Assembly: GCA_963556695.1 (NCBI GenBank)
Contig: CAUWAG010000012.1
Span: forward strand, 3,162,001-3,226,000
From: Anthostomella pinea
Taxonomy: Eukaryota; Ascomycota; Sordariomycetes; Xylariales; Xylariaceae
Length of the DNA: 64,000 bases
Direction of reading: 5' to 3'
Below the pieces are notes generated by a model. That model was not told where the DNA came from. It did not search any database and saw only the letters and a program-made list of their open reading frames with translations. Position 1 is the first letter of the stretch. Each line of letters starts with the position of its first letter. Below are positions 44,777-55,843 of the stretch, in pieces. A program made the position numbers and the translations under genes.

Positions 44777-45487
44777 ACGAGCCGAGGGCTTGAGCGTCTG
44801 CATGATGGCGTCGACACGGGATTGTGTTTCAATCAATGGGTTCTACTGTTAGCACGAAGAGATCAAGTGATAGAAACATTGGGTGGAAGGACGTGCTGGC
44901 GTATCTGAAGAGTATGGAACTCTGTCAGTGTAGGCATCCGCGAGACCCCGACGTTTGAGGCTGATACGGTATGTGACTTGTTCGGCATGCCACTGTGCCC
45001 CTCCTGGTGTTACATTGGTTATCTCTAAACAGCTTGCAGCAGCGCCGGATCTCATCCTTTTACATGCCGATAATTTACCCGCCATTCCGCCAGCTGGATG
45101 GACCATGGCCGGTCGGGGATACGCCTGCGTGCAGGTAGTGCACACATATCGCTGCGAGTCTTGCCAACCGAAAGACCATGGATGGATGGATGGTGTACCT
45201 TGTAAATGCATACCCCATTCTAGGACCACCGCCGCCGCGTAACAAGATGCGACCTTGGGACCAAGTCCTGCATAATCAATTTATCCCCTCGGCCACTCAC
45301 AAACGAACCGATACGCAAGGAGGTTGCGCCAGTACGGCCGAAGCATCCCGCAGCTTGGATTGGGGAACGGGTACGACGGTGAGGAGTTCGAAGTAGGCCT
45401 ATGTCGAACGCCCACGAAATTGGACCTTGAATGTTCTCTGTACGCTCTTTGCTTCTTCCTGGGCCTTGCTTCACACAGAAACTCGAG
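44777..45487. promoter_or_regulatory. Divergent promoter region, permease / PTH11-like gene
   Basis: 0.7 kb between two gene starts; no specific site recognised. Confidence 0.4.
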
Positions 45488-46823
45488 ATGGGTTCATATC
45501 CGCATCTGATTCAAGGTCGACTGGCTTACATCACTCCTGATAGCCAAGCTACGGGAGTCAGCATCGCAACATGGTTCCTCGCCACGACCTTTCTGATCAT
45601 GTACCTCTCGGGTCAGACCGTGAAGTACCTCATGCTTCAACGATTCCGACTGGATGATTATTTCATGCTGCTTGCCACGGTACGTGCCACCATTCCGATC
45701 ACCTCTGCCTATCCTGATGCCCAAGTAGATATTCTCGTTCGGGTTGTCTGTATCATATTCCATAGCAGCATCCAACGGACTGGGAAACCGCACTGTTTCT
45801 AGTGAGCAGATGAGCACCATCCAGAAGGTATTACACTTCGTGAACATGGCATGTCTCCCTTTGATAACCATCGTCAGGCTTACTACGCTGCCGACGTGCT
45901 ATATGTCCCCTCCGTGTGCTTGGTCAAAATCTCCCTGTTAGTCTTCATACGTCAGATTGCCATCGAAACAAGGCTATCACGTTTCGTCCTGTCACTGGTC
46001 GGTTTCACCGCTGTCGGCGGCGTCGCAGCCACGTTGGCGGCTGCATTCCAGTGCCAAACCCCTACAACATGGGAGATATTCACCCCCAAGTGCTTCAACC
46101 AGGTAATCGGCACCCGTGCGTGACCCTTCCGGGTACTAACGGAGTTATAGTCGGGGTTTTGGGTTGGATTTGGCGTCATCGACATGCTTACTGACGTCTC
46201 AATCGTCGTCGCCTCTGTGGTTCTTGTGTGGAACGTTCAGCTTGCATTTTCGCGGAAAGCGGTCGTCGTAGCCTGCTTTGCTCCCCAAATTCTGTAGGTA
46301 CATGACGATGTGGAGTTATGACTTACAACTAATACTCCCAGTGTCATTATAACGGCGGCATGTCGACTAGCCTATCTTGTACCGGTCACTTCGTATGACA
46401 ACCCGGCATTCCGCTCGTGGATAGCTGTGGTGTGCACGGAGGTTCAAGTATGTTTGAGTGTATCCACTGCTTGCATTCCGGGCGTGAAACCGCTTTTCGA
46501 GGCGATCGAGGTAAGTTGCTTTCCACATAGCTTATTTAACGATGACACTAGCTGATGACTTCCAGGCCGGTGTTTGGCAGTCTGATGAACTTCGCCGCCG
46601 TGGCCTTTCACTGGACAATCTACACAGCAGAGGATACCTGAAGAACACGGGGAGCTGGATGGAGTTGTCGGACGCTGTCTCTAACAGCAGGACGAATATG
46701 GCTCCAAGTGCAGCATCTCGCAACATAGACAGCCGCGAGGGCGTTGACCAAGCTTCTATTCAGTCATCGTCTCAGGTCGACCGGGATTATGTCAGGAGAG
46801 CATCCATTCAAGAGCATGTTTGA
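45488..46823 (+). CDS. PTH11/SC4-like integral membrane protein (rhodopsin domain)
   Basis: A seven-helix fungal membrane protein of the rhodopsin-domain family, seen near metabolite clusters and among PTH11-like receptors; role unknown. About seven exons with GT/AG introns begin at ATG 45488 (MGSYPHLIQGRLAYITPDSQ). Helices include ATWFLATTFLIMYLSG, VCLVKISLLVFIRQI, FVLSLVGFTAVGGVAATL and VGFGVIDMLTDVSIVVAS. The CFNQ cysteine loop before helix 5 and the hydrophilic Ser/Arg-rich tail ending SIQEHV are as usual for the family. About 370 residues. No lesions found. A decayed relative lies at 17715-18235. Confidence 0.82.
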
Positions 46824-48894
46824 GGCTCGCTGATGCTGTCGACTGGGTGGAAGGGTGCCGCTGCGAGATGCGTTAGCCCATGATCTCCGGACGGAAAGGG
46901 GTCACGGTAGGCCGGTCGAATGTTCGCGGTTGTTCTTGGATGGTGTCGATGTTGTTTGACGCTTGATTATGGTGGATCGCTAGAATCTCATCTGCTGGTG
47001 TCTCTTCGTGGCCACGTGATAAACTCGAGCCCGTTAGTGCTCTGGTGAATTGCCGATGATGTTTGTTTTCCGGTAGGAACTTGGTCCGGCTTGGGTGGTA
47101 TGCTACTATGCTAATTGTTGACAGGTTTACCGTACTGTATCTAGATAGGCGTCTTGAGATATATTACACGCGTAAGCCTCTGGCAGAGCTTGAAAGCGAC
47201 GATCATATCCTTTGGGCGCTGGTGAAGCAAGGAACGCTCCCTTGCCTCCAATATATATCTTGGCACGCTGGGGAGATGCGATACTGAATGCACCATCATG
47301 TCTTGCTTCATCCTATAGTGCGTGCAAGACAACGACGTGCGCTGCCCAGGATAACTCCATCACTTTTTAAAGCACATTCGTCTACAATTTTATTACAGGC
47401 TTCATCAGGCAGCCTACCACTCTCCTCGCCATGGTCGCCACTGTCCCAGCTGTGCTCGTGTTCACAATTGGTATCTGCGAGTTCATACTATCGCTCGTAG
47501 TGTAACAGCACGCAACGTCCAGACAGTGGGGATAGGGGATACAAGTGGTAATGATACTCGGGCTCTGATGACCTCCGTGCAGACAGTTGCATGTATACAC
47601 CGCAGTAATGCATGGGGACATAAGTCCCTTGCACCGCTCACCCCTATGCAACGCCACCCCGAGGCACCAAGCACACTCCATCATCTACACGCGGCCTGCA
47701 ACTCCTCACCAGATAAGAAACGAGAACGAGAACGAGAACCCCCCGCGCACGATAAGCCTTCTTTGGGTGAGATGCAGCCCTCCCGCCTGCCCCCCGCGCA
47801 TATTCTGATATACCCTGGTAAGGATGTACTGCAGTACAACCTCGCTTGCGGGAATCACCCACTCTTCTTATTATATTGTCACGAGCCGTAGAGCAACTGA
47901 CCATTCCTGCAGCCCTACGGCACAGCAGGTTCCTACGAAGCCACTGCGACGTCGGGTTGCAAGGTTCCAAGCTGGAGGTCGAGTCGTGTAGTTGATTCGT
48001 TGGCATTACGGTGTCTTTACCCCTGGAACATGCCGTGTGACATGCCGGCTCGTGTTATCGTCCAGTGTGACAGCACGTTATCTTGGGTGCCAACTCTGAG
48101 TAGGCTGTGCTCTATGTGCATCCCCCGACGTAGCGGCGACGCGGCCCAGGCCCGTTGAAACGCAGTGTGGCCGAGAACACGCGCGCGAGGTTCTGCTTGC
48201 GGTATCATTGCGCCGCGCAGGATTCGGTGGCGCGCTCGTGATGTAACACCACACAACGTTCAGACCGTTGGGGGGTCGGGGTCCAGCACCCATCATTCCG
48301 TACGGCCCTAGAGCATGATTGGTCTAGACGGAGCGGGACCTCCTTCGCAGTATAATCCTGATATCGGCATCTAGTTACTGTGGCACTCTTGTAGTATCTT
48401 AGAGGGTACAACGGGGGCTTCGAAGTTCAGAGTTGACATCGTGCATCATCGTGCGCTAACCAACCGCGACACAGTGATGCGGAGTTCCGCTTAGGGGGTA
48501 GTCACTCTTCACAGCATGGACATCATGAAACGGCCTCGGGTAGTTTTCGATGTTGGGTCTACCTCGTAGTACACAAAAGACGACCAGCCTCTACCACCTT
48601 CCCAGCGTAAGTTCCCCCCTATCTCGTCAACCGATCTGAATCCACCGCAACCTAGGCATCTTGATAACTTTATACGAGATCAGTATTGTAACCATGTGCT
48701 TCCCTTCCAGCATGACCTTCACACTTACCCGAACGGGCACAGTCCGACCTCGCTGGTTTCTCGTTAGCTCCGGGCTGCCGTTGGGACAAGCTGGTAGGCA
48801 CTCACAGCGACGCGGCCTCATGAGCAATGCAGGCTTCGAGATGAGACCTAGTAGGCCTTAGACATGATACGGATTAATTCAGCGGCGGGGTTGC
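46824..48894. other. Intergenic region
   Basis: No gene recognised. An imperfect 45-bp direct repeat is present (about 47491-47535 and 48231-48275, around GTAACA..CAC.CAACGT.CAGAC), with an (GAACGA)n-type run near 47720. Confidence 0.4.
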
Positions 48895-49023
48895 CTACGT
48901 ATCCTGGTTTTCTTGCTCTTCTTCTCGGTGAACGTGAGCTCCATCTCCAGCCGGGACAGGCGCTGCGAGAGCAAGACCGCCCACGAGGGCAAGGATCGAG
49001 ATGTGGATCAGGCGAAGATACAT
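48895..49023 (-). CDS. Candidate small secreted peptide (42 aa)
   Basis: An ATG at 49023 opens a 42-codon frame that begins with a positively charged start, then a hydrophobic core (LIHISILALVGGLALA) and an Ala-Pro cleavage-like site (ALA|APVPAG), leaving a short acidic peptide rich in Glu and Gln. It could be a small secreted protein or the first exon of a longer gene, since GTAGGC follows the last codons. No homolog is known to me, and the frame is short enough to be chance. Confidence 0.35.
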   Translation of the reverse strand: MYLRLIHISILALVGGLALAAPVPAGDGAHVHREEEQENQDT

Positions 49024-49772
49024 GATAGGCTGTTGCGAAGAAGGTTTCCGGGAAGGTGAGGTCTAGATAGAGATGATGGATAGGAGATGGGAGGATTCGG
49101 GACATTATATAGCGAAATGTTGCCTTGCTCGGGAAGGCAAGTGCAGAGAATGACCAAACCAGCACTCTCAGGGGGGAAACAAAGGACCTCCTGAACGTTT
49201 GCTGATCAATAGGTTGCCAAGTTCGCCTACATGGGCTGTATTGGCGTCGTTTTTTCCAATATACAGCTGCATTGTGACCCTTTGGCTGTGTAAGTGTCGT
49301 CATCAGGCTGGGGTTACAACGCATACAGGGGCGACAATGCGGAAGTCGCATACATACTAGTTAGCCGGTAGAGTGATTTGACCCTTCCTCCACATGGTTG
49401 GCGATTATCGAGCTCGTTGGATCCTGTAGTTGTAGCAATGTGTGATCACAAGGGAGGATTGATGCAACGCTGGCATGGAACGAGGCAGCATCCTGCTGAA
49501 CGTGCTGGGAAGTGGGATCGCAGCGGCGTGGCGAGAGTTTGCACCCATCATGCCATTAGGGTGTTGGCGAAGGGGCAGGGCAACCTTAGAACACCCGAAC
49601 ACCCCTGCGTGTGGTACTGGTCCGATTACGAACTTCACCACTGCCGCTCTACTGCCGAAACACAGCACTGGGGAACATGGCTGCAGGCTAGATAGTCTGA
49701 TTTGGGGCCGCAGTGTGTTCATTCATGCAGGCAAGGCTGCATTCCGAGTACGTCTCATCTTCTAGCTACCAA
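49024..49772. other. Intergenic region
   Basis: No gene seen. Confidence 0.4.
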
Positions 49773-50541
49773 TCAAACACTCAGCCAGGGTGCTCTGTCC
49801 GTTCCTTCACGGTAGTTGTGACAAGCCGGCCGCCACATCAAGGCAACTCGCAGGTCATCGGCTGCATATTCTTGCCATTTTTTGCTAGGATTGGCAACGG
49901 AAACGTCTGGGTCAAGACCGTCGACATTGCCATAGCCGAGCTTCTCGTAAATGGGCACGGCAGACAGAACCGCCTCGACACATGACTCTAGCCCAAGCTC
50001 ATCTCCTTTCTGGATGCCCCATTCAGTCAACATCCGGCCGGCACCTTGGTTGCGGTGGTCTGGGTGTACCACCAGCTGCTCCAGCTCTGGATGGGTATAT
50101 CAGCACAGTCAGCTCAGTATGATCCAAGAACGACTTACCGAGGTGAGGACGTGTCATTCTCTCCTTCATGAAGCCTTTGAGGCTCGTGAGGAGTTTACCA
50201 GTGAACTCCTTCTCCTCTGACCCTTCGATGTGCCAGCGAGCGTTGATTGGCTGCTGCGGCTCGTTGGTGTTGTCTACCTGCTCGCGTATCTCCCATTCAG
50301 CTGCGCCGATGATTTGGCCGGATTCTGGATCTGTGACTTTCACCCAGTGCAGGTTCTCGTGGGCCTTCCAGTTCTTGATTGCACGCTGCTTTGAGGCTTC
50401 AATGGCGGCCTCGACGGTGGTATGGACTGGCATGAACCATCGTCGCAGTGAGTTGTAAGGCTGGCCAAAGGCAGCATAGAGCATTGGCGAGATTTGGTCA
50501 AAATCTTGCTCATCCCGCACTTCTTCAAGCTTTAGAGGCAT
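49773..50541 (-). CDS. GNAT-family N-acetyltransferase
   Basis: Transfers an acetyl group from acetyl-CoA to a small amine; substrate unknown. Two exons are joined by an intron of about 50 nt (donor GTAAGT near 50139, acceptor CCATCCAG). The N-terminus MPLKLEEVRDEQDFDQISP is the usual beta1-alpha1 entry. Motif A is in exon 2: LEQLVVHPDHRNQGAGRML, with the RNQGAG acetyl-CoA pyrophosphate loop. YEKLGYGNV is the typical late-strand motif. About 235 aa, normal for fungal members. It is divergent from a UstYa-like gene, 0.5 kb away. No lesions. Confidence 0.88.
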
Positions 50542-51085
50542 GGTGGAAAGAGTACCGCTGCTGATGAAGGGTGAAGGTGAAGGGTGTGGAAAGAGCAGGA
50601 TGCGAAGATGGATGTCGGAGTGAGGGGACTCAGGGGAGGGAGGGCGGATGGATCATGGTGGGTTGCGTGCGGTCTGGCTGCTGTGCTGTTGGCTTTAAGA
50701 ACGTCGCTGCGGCTCGGATGCATGGTACTTTCGGTACAACGTAGTCGGTATAATAATACTTGTCGCTTTATATGCATATCACAACCACCCGCGGTTGACT
50801 CACGGGTGGCTCATGCCGTCAATCGATGCAGTGTAACCTGACTCCTTGTATATTGGTTTGGGGTCCAAGTTCAGATCATCGCGAAGCAAACGGTGGGCAA
50901 GGCTCTTCCAGTCCTCTCTGTGCGTCATTCCGGCCCAGTGTAGTCGGAGGGCCTCTGCCCACTCCCTTAGCCTGCTTCCCTGCACCCTACTTCCTCGATT
51001 CAGTTTCAGACCCGACTCTACCCCGACCAGGTCAACTCGCCTGACTCGATTACTCCTCTCACAACTGCCACCACAGGAGACGGCC
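50542..51085. promoter_or_regulatory. Divergent promoter region, GNAT / UstYa-like gene
   Basis: 0.5 kb between two starts; no specific site recognised. Confidence 0.4.
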
Positions 51086-51960
51086 ATGGACTGCGACAAG
51101 ATGCCTTATCACCCTCTGCGCCAGAGTTCAAACGATCAGCGAGAAGACGACATGTCTGAAGCACTTCCTCCGCTCCGCAAGAAGTTATCATCGCATACCA
51201 AGCGTGCTCTTTATATCACTCTCGTCTTTGCCCTCTTCTTGAGTAATGCCGTCTTTGTGTGGCGCGAAGTCCATCATTTGCCCGGCCCTAGGGAGGAGCT
51301 GCCCTACTGTTCGCCCTTCCCCCACACAATAGGTTATTACCATGATTCTAATTTCCCACAGGGGGTTCTGATCGGACTATCTTGAAGCCTTTCCACTGGA
51401 CTACAGCTTACTCGAACGAAAACAAGACCGAGACAAGCCCTCTTTGGGAAAGTCTTTTCCCAGGTACTGGACCCCCCAGGCTCCTGTTCATGGGATGTTT
51501 CTGATCGTTCATAGTCGGGGATGGGCTCGTGACGCTCGACGATGGCTGGGCCGCTGCTCAGAAACTCCCAGCTAGCATCAAGCGCTACAGATCCTCCGCA
51601 GAAAGCATCTACTTCGTGGCCGCATATCACCAACTGCACTGCCTTGTAAGTTTTTCCAACCACTTCGCCATATTACCTAATCCTAAAACCCAACCTTAGG
51701 CTATCATTCGGTCCGTCATCTACCATCTCAAAGAAGGCGTACCCTTGGCCGTGCCCTTCGCACATGCCACGCATTGTTTGGACTCCCTCCGTCAGTCTGC
51801 GATGTGTCATGCTGATGACACGCTGCTTTACACCGAAGATACACACTCTTATGGCGATGGACAGCCTAGGGTCTGTAGGGACTGGGAGGCTCTTGCACTC
51901 TGGACAAATGAGCACCGGATTTACGTAGAGGGACATGGACAGGCTCCAATAGAGGGGTGA
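51086..51960 (+). CDS. UstYa-like protein (DUF3328), secondary-metabolism oxidase family
   Basis: Fungal UstYa-type proteins are membrane-anchored oxidases or cyclases of ribosomal-peptide and other metabolite pathways. The ATG at 51086 gives a cytosolic head, one transmembrane helix (ITLVFALFLSNAVFV), then the lumenal domain with both family motifs: HQLHC (about 51629-51643) and HCLDSLRQSAMCH (about 51775-51812). Exons 51515-51645 and 51700-51960 are clear, as is the exon ending at 51463. The first intron is uncertain: a 55-nt intron from about 51309 to 51361 keeps the frame. Characteristic phrases are FHWTTAYSNENKTE and LWESLFP. No lesion need be assumed. No precursor-peptide gene is seen beside it. 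Confidence 0.8.
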
Positions 51961-52195
51961 GAGGTCAAGAGGAGGTTGATCTTCCACGCGCTATGTACGT
52001 ACACGAGTAAATGGGGTGCTCTCTTTGGAAACAGTACCGCATATGTTTCTGCCATTATTGAGGTCACTCGGCTCTATTTTGTGGGCTAATTGATGTTTTT
52101 TCGTACATCCTTGTCTGTGAAAATAGTCCTCCTGGGCATATGGGTGTGGCAGTTGTTTGGTCACATGTTTGTAGTGAAAATCCATTAAATCCATT

Positions 52196-52207
52196 CGACT
52201 CTAAGTT
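52196..52207 (+). repeat. LINE target-site duplication, left copy
   Basis: CGACTCTAAGTT, identical to 52646-52657. Confidence 0.9.
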
Positions 52208-52645
52208 GTTTGTTTGTTTGTTTGTTTGTTTTGTATTCAACGTGGGGGGTAGCTCCTCAGTAGTGCAAACCACGCCTCCCAGAGCCTCTGTATCGCAGGG
52301 TTGTGGAGGTCTCAAGATAATAAGTACAGTCAGTCCCGCTCACGAGCCCATCCCCGTTATTGCGGCGGTATGACCTTGGGGTTATCCATCTGGTCCTTCA
52401 AGAAAAGCTATCTATCGGGGGCAAATTGTTGAAAAGAACTCGCTCTTCTCCACGAATTTTGCCCATTCTGTGCTCCTCTCCCCTAAGTATTGTAAACAAG
52501 CTGTCCTAGGCGAGTACCTAGACAGCAGCCGGTTTTTTCCCAGCCTCTTACAAAAGAAAATGTGTTGTGGTGTTTTCTTCTCACCACAGCTGCAGTGATC
52601 ATTCGAGTCTGTATGCCCAAAGCGTTCATGATATCTGGCAAAGTC
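52208..52645 (-). mobile_element. 5'-truncated LINE 3' end with target-site duplication
   Basis: 438 bp matching the 3' end of the LINE at 5755-9320 (compare about 5780-6210), with a (CAAA)n tail on the minus strand at 52208. It is bordered by a 12-bp duplication, CGACTCTAAGTT (52196-52207 and 52646-52657). Truncation at the 5' end plus target-site duplication is the classic product of target-primed reverse transcription. High similarity between the copies suggests a fairly recent insertion. Confidence 0.9.
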
Positions 52646-52657
52646 CGACTCTAAGTT
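52646..52657 (+). repeat. LINE target-site duplication, right copy
   Basis: CGACTCTAAGTT, identical to 52196-52207. Confidence 0.9.
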
Positions 52658-53190
52658 ATAGGGTGGACTTAACTCATTATCGTTTGAGCCTGTTCAGACG
52701 TGACTCTTACAAAAACGATCAATCTTTCCGAAGCCGTCTGGTGATTTTCGCTAATCTGATAAGTTATCAAGTGGACCATTCTACCCCTGTACATCGTCGC
52801 ATCGATCCTGTCTCTAAGTTTGCAGCATACAAAATTTCCTATTACAAGCTTGCCCATAGTCAGATTGATATACCGGCGGGCTGCCATCCCTCAGCCGGGG
52901 CACAGCTATTTACATCAAGAGTGGCCGCTCGGCGGTTGTCGAAGCCCCGGCATGTTGCTTAATAATACAGTCACTCCTCATAAGCCCCAGTCCGCTGGCA
53001 TCCATTTCGATTGCTCGTCAAGGGAAACTTAGTGGAATAGGCGGTCTGGAATAAGCAATTCTATTCAAATAAGCAATCTTTGATGGTCGTTCCGGAGTGT
53101 TTATTCACCCCTAAGAATGACATCTTCAAGATATTCAAATTTTGGTTAAGGGGTGTAAGGAGACTTGCGAGGGTTTATTGACTTCCAACC
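52658..53190. other. Intergenic region with MITE-like fragment
   Basis: From about 52967, TACAGTCACTCCTCATAAG and then GGAATAGGCGGTCTGGAATAAGC resemble the terminus and body of the MITE at 59747-59965 and of pogo-type termini. No matching right end was found, so it is a fragment. Confidence 0.45.
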
Positions 53191-54167
53191 CTGATCATCT
53201 TCTGGGCGCTCCGCGGCGGCGGCAGGTCCACCTTCGGAGTCGTCCTCTCAGCTGTCGTCAAGGTCTACCCCAAGCTACCCGTAGTATCCACGCTCACGCT
53301 AAACTCCACCAATACCGATATCAGCAACGCGACCTTCTGGGCCGGCGTGCAGACCTACCTCGCAGGGCTCGACGACTACACGGCCGCCGGGACGTCCTCC
53401 TATTTCGTCCTGACCGCAGCCCAAGGAGGCGGGCTCTCGTTCCGGCTAAGCCCTTGGTTCGCGCCGAACATGACGCGAGCGCAGCTCGAGGGGCTCACTG
53501 CGCCCTTAATCAGGGAACTGGATGGTCTAGAAGTAAGTTATCAATTAGAATATAACGAGTTCACGAACTTCCTCGATGCCTGGCGCGCCAGCTTCCCGCT
53601 CGAGACGGGCTACAGCTACACCGACGACTGGCGTCTAGGCAGCCGTTTGCTCCCCAAAGAAATTTTCGCACCCTCCGGTCCGGGAGCCTCAAGTTTAACG
53701 ACACAATGCGCGCCATCCGCGAGGTGACGGAGAGCGTATATCAAGTGCAAGGTTTCCACCTGCGAACAGACCGTCAGGCAAACAACTCAACCGCACCCGA
53801 AAACGCCGTCAACCCAGCATGGCGCGAAGCGCGGTGCCTCCTGCTAGCAACACAGGACTGGTCTAAAGCATAGACAGACGAGGAGCGCCAGCGGATCAGC
53901 GACGACTTCACAAACGTGCACCTGAAGAAATGGCGGGACGCAGCGCCGGACTCGGGCGCGTACCTCAGCGAGGCGGACTACATGGAGCCCGGGTTCCAGC
54001 AGAGCTTCTGGGGGAGCAGGTATGAGCGCTTGTCTGCGCTGAAGCGGGAGCTGGATCCGACGGGGCTGATGTATGCGCATCTGGCGGTGGGCTCGGAGGA
54101 CTGGGAGGCGGAGGGGACGGTGCTGGGGATGCCGAGTCAGAGTGGTCGGTTGTGTCGACGAGAGTGA
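53191..54167 (+). pseudogene. FAD-linked oxidase (BBE-like), 5'-truncated and broken
   Basis: Matches the C-terminal two-thirds of berberine-bridge-type FAD oxidases: LRGGG-STFGVVLSAVVKVYPKLP (about 53205-53280), a substrate domain, then a tail ending near LDPTGLMYAHLAVGSEDW (about 54050-54105), the family's usual C-terminal block. The N-terminal FAD-binding part is absent. The frame shifts near 53675-53690, and a TAG (53871-53873) lies farther on. A stretch of short repeats and MITE debris lies upstream. Such enzymes oxidise metabolites in fungal clusters; this copy is dead. Confidence 0.8.
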
Positions 54168-54443
54168 TTTGGAGAATCGATCATCGAGAGTGAGACTACG
54201 CGTAGAGAATTGGGATTAGACATGAAGAGATTGTTATTCGGACACGGAGTTATATCCCCTAGAAGCAAATTTATCTGTCTGCAATTGTACAGGCCCTCTA
54301 GACCCCATCCATTTTCGGCACACATCTTCCAAGAGTGCACTTTCCATTTCTTGAAGCCATCTCGGCGCCACATGATCAACCTTATACATCCAAGCCCGAG
54401 GTATAGGCTGCTCTTGGGTTTGCAATATGTTCAAACATCGTGC
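54168..54443. other. Short intergenic region
   Basis: About 280 bp between the convergent FAD-oxidase remnant and the BTB gene; nothing recognised. Confidence 0.4.
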
Positions 54444-55843
54444 TCATGTCCTCTGCTGTTGAGGCTCTCGATGACATTCGACTTTGCGCGCTCCGTCATG
54501 AACGTGGTACGTAACCGAGGGCGAGTCCAGTACATCGCCCTCTAACCTGAAGCTCACATGCCCGTCTACTTCCCTCGGAAATCCGTATTGTTGAGACTGG
54601 TCATCGAGCTTTGCCATGATCGCCGTTGCGAAGTGCGGAAACTTGGCAATGACCGGTTTGTACTGGGACATCTCTCCGTACTTCACGCCCGTGTAGAAGG
54701 CATACTGGATCAAGAACTCCTGGATGAAGGAAGTCTGGGGACAACGCGTAAAGACCAGTTCCAGGTGATCTAAGGATGCGTGACGGCGCTCCAAGCTCTT
54801 TTCCCCAGAGCGAAAAGCGTCCATAGTGTCGTTGTAGAGTTTTTCCCATTCATACTTATCGGCCATGATCAGGAGGCGTAAGAGGGTTACCTGTCGGTTT
54901 TCTGACTCGGCAGCAGCATCAGGGACCGTGCGTCCGGGGATGGAGGTTGAAGTTGGTCCATCTGGAGACGTCTCCCTTGATCTCTTGGCCGGGAGTATAC
55001 TTTCATCTCCACGCGCTGTCGGGTTGGTTGAGGGTTGGGACCATGCAGAGTAGGCAAGACGTAGCTCCTCGGGAGAGAAGGACTCCCAGTTAGGCAGCAT
55101 ACAGATATGTTGAAATGAATCTTGACTGGATAGATGGCTCCGCTCCTCGAGGACGACCGAGGTGAAGAGAGAGGCTTCGGGCGTAGAGAAGAGGGACTTC
55201 ATGGGAGAGGAGATGGTAGAAGAAGCAGGTTCGTTGGGATTTGGGCTGGGAAAGCTCAAGGGGTCGGATGATAGTGTGTCACGGCGGAGGTCATCGACTC
55301 GGGGCAGAGGCCTATTGAACAACCAGTTGACAAGCAGGTTGAAAGCAGCCGGATCCTCGTCGGGTAAGTCCACTTGCTCTCCGGGCTTGATGACAAGTTT
55401 GGGCGACATTGGAGCGAGGAGTTGCTGGTGAAGCTGAAACAAACATCGTTCGATGCCTACCAGCACCGTGACAATGGATCCACCGAGTTCACTGGGGGAA
55501 TTCGCTGTCAATATGGATGCGTTGACTAGATGCCTTCTCTCTGAAATCTTGCTTACCCGGTGATGGACATATCCGGTACTCCCTCCATCTTCATCTTCTT
55601 TCTCCATGGCATCTCGGTACACGCACCCGAAGCTTCTTCGACCTTGATGTTCTTGCGTTGTGCCGTCTCAGTAGATACAACCGTCAGTTTGGAATAATGA
55701 ACACGCTCTGAAGTCGCTTCCGCCATGTTGTCCTGCTGGACACTTTTCGGAGTCTCAGTCGCCACGTTGTCCTGCTGAGCAACTACAGCAGACTTGCCCA
55801 CCGCGCTGGGCGACGGGACGGCCTTGGGAGATGATGCATCCAT
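54444..55843 (-). CDS. BTB/POZ-domain protein
   Basis: Two exons (55557-55843 and 54444-55491) with donor GTAAGC and acceptor CCCCAG give 444 aa. The first exon is a low-complexity, Ser/Lys/Gln-rich leader. The BTB fold begins after the intron (GGSIVTVLVGIERCLFQLHQQLLAPMS, about residues 97-125; LNLLVNWLF-type helix follows). A long Ser/Pro-rich insert with KRSRE sits mid-protein, and then an all-helical C-terminal region (LLRLLIMADKYEWEKLYNDTMD) typical of the fungal BTB family. BTB proteins are dimerising adaptors, often for cullin-3 ligases; the partner here is unknown. No lesions. Confidence 0.82.

Noticed and set aside
48848..49351. 167-codon minus-strand frame
   Set aside because: No domain, and it conflicts with the better-supported short signal-peptide frame at 48895-49023.
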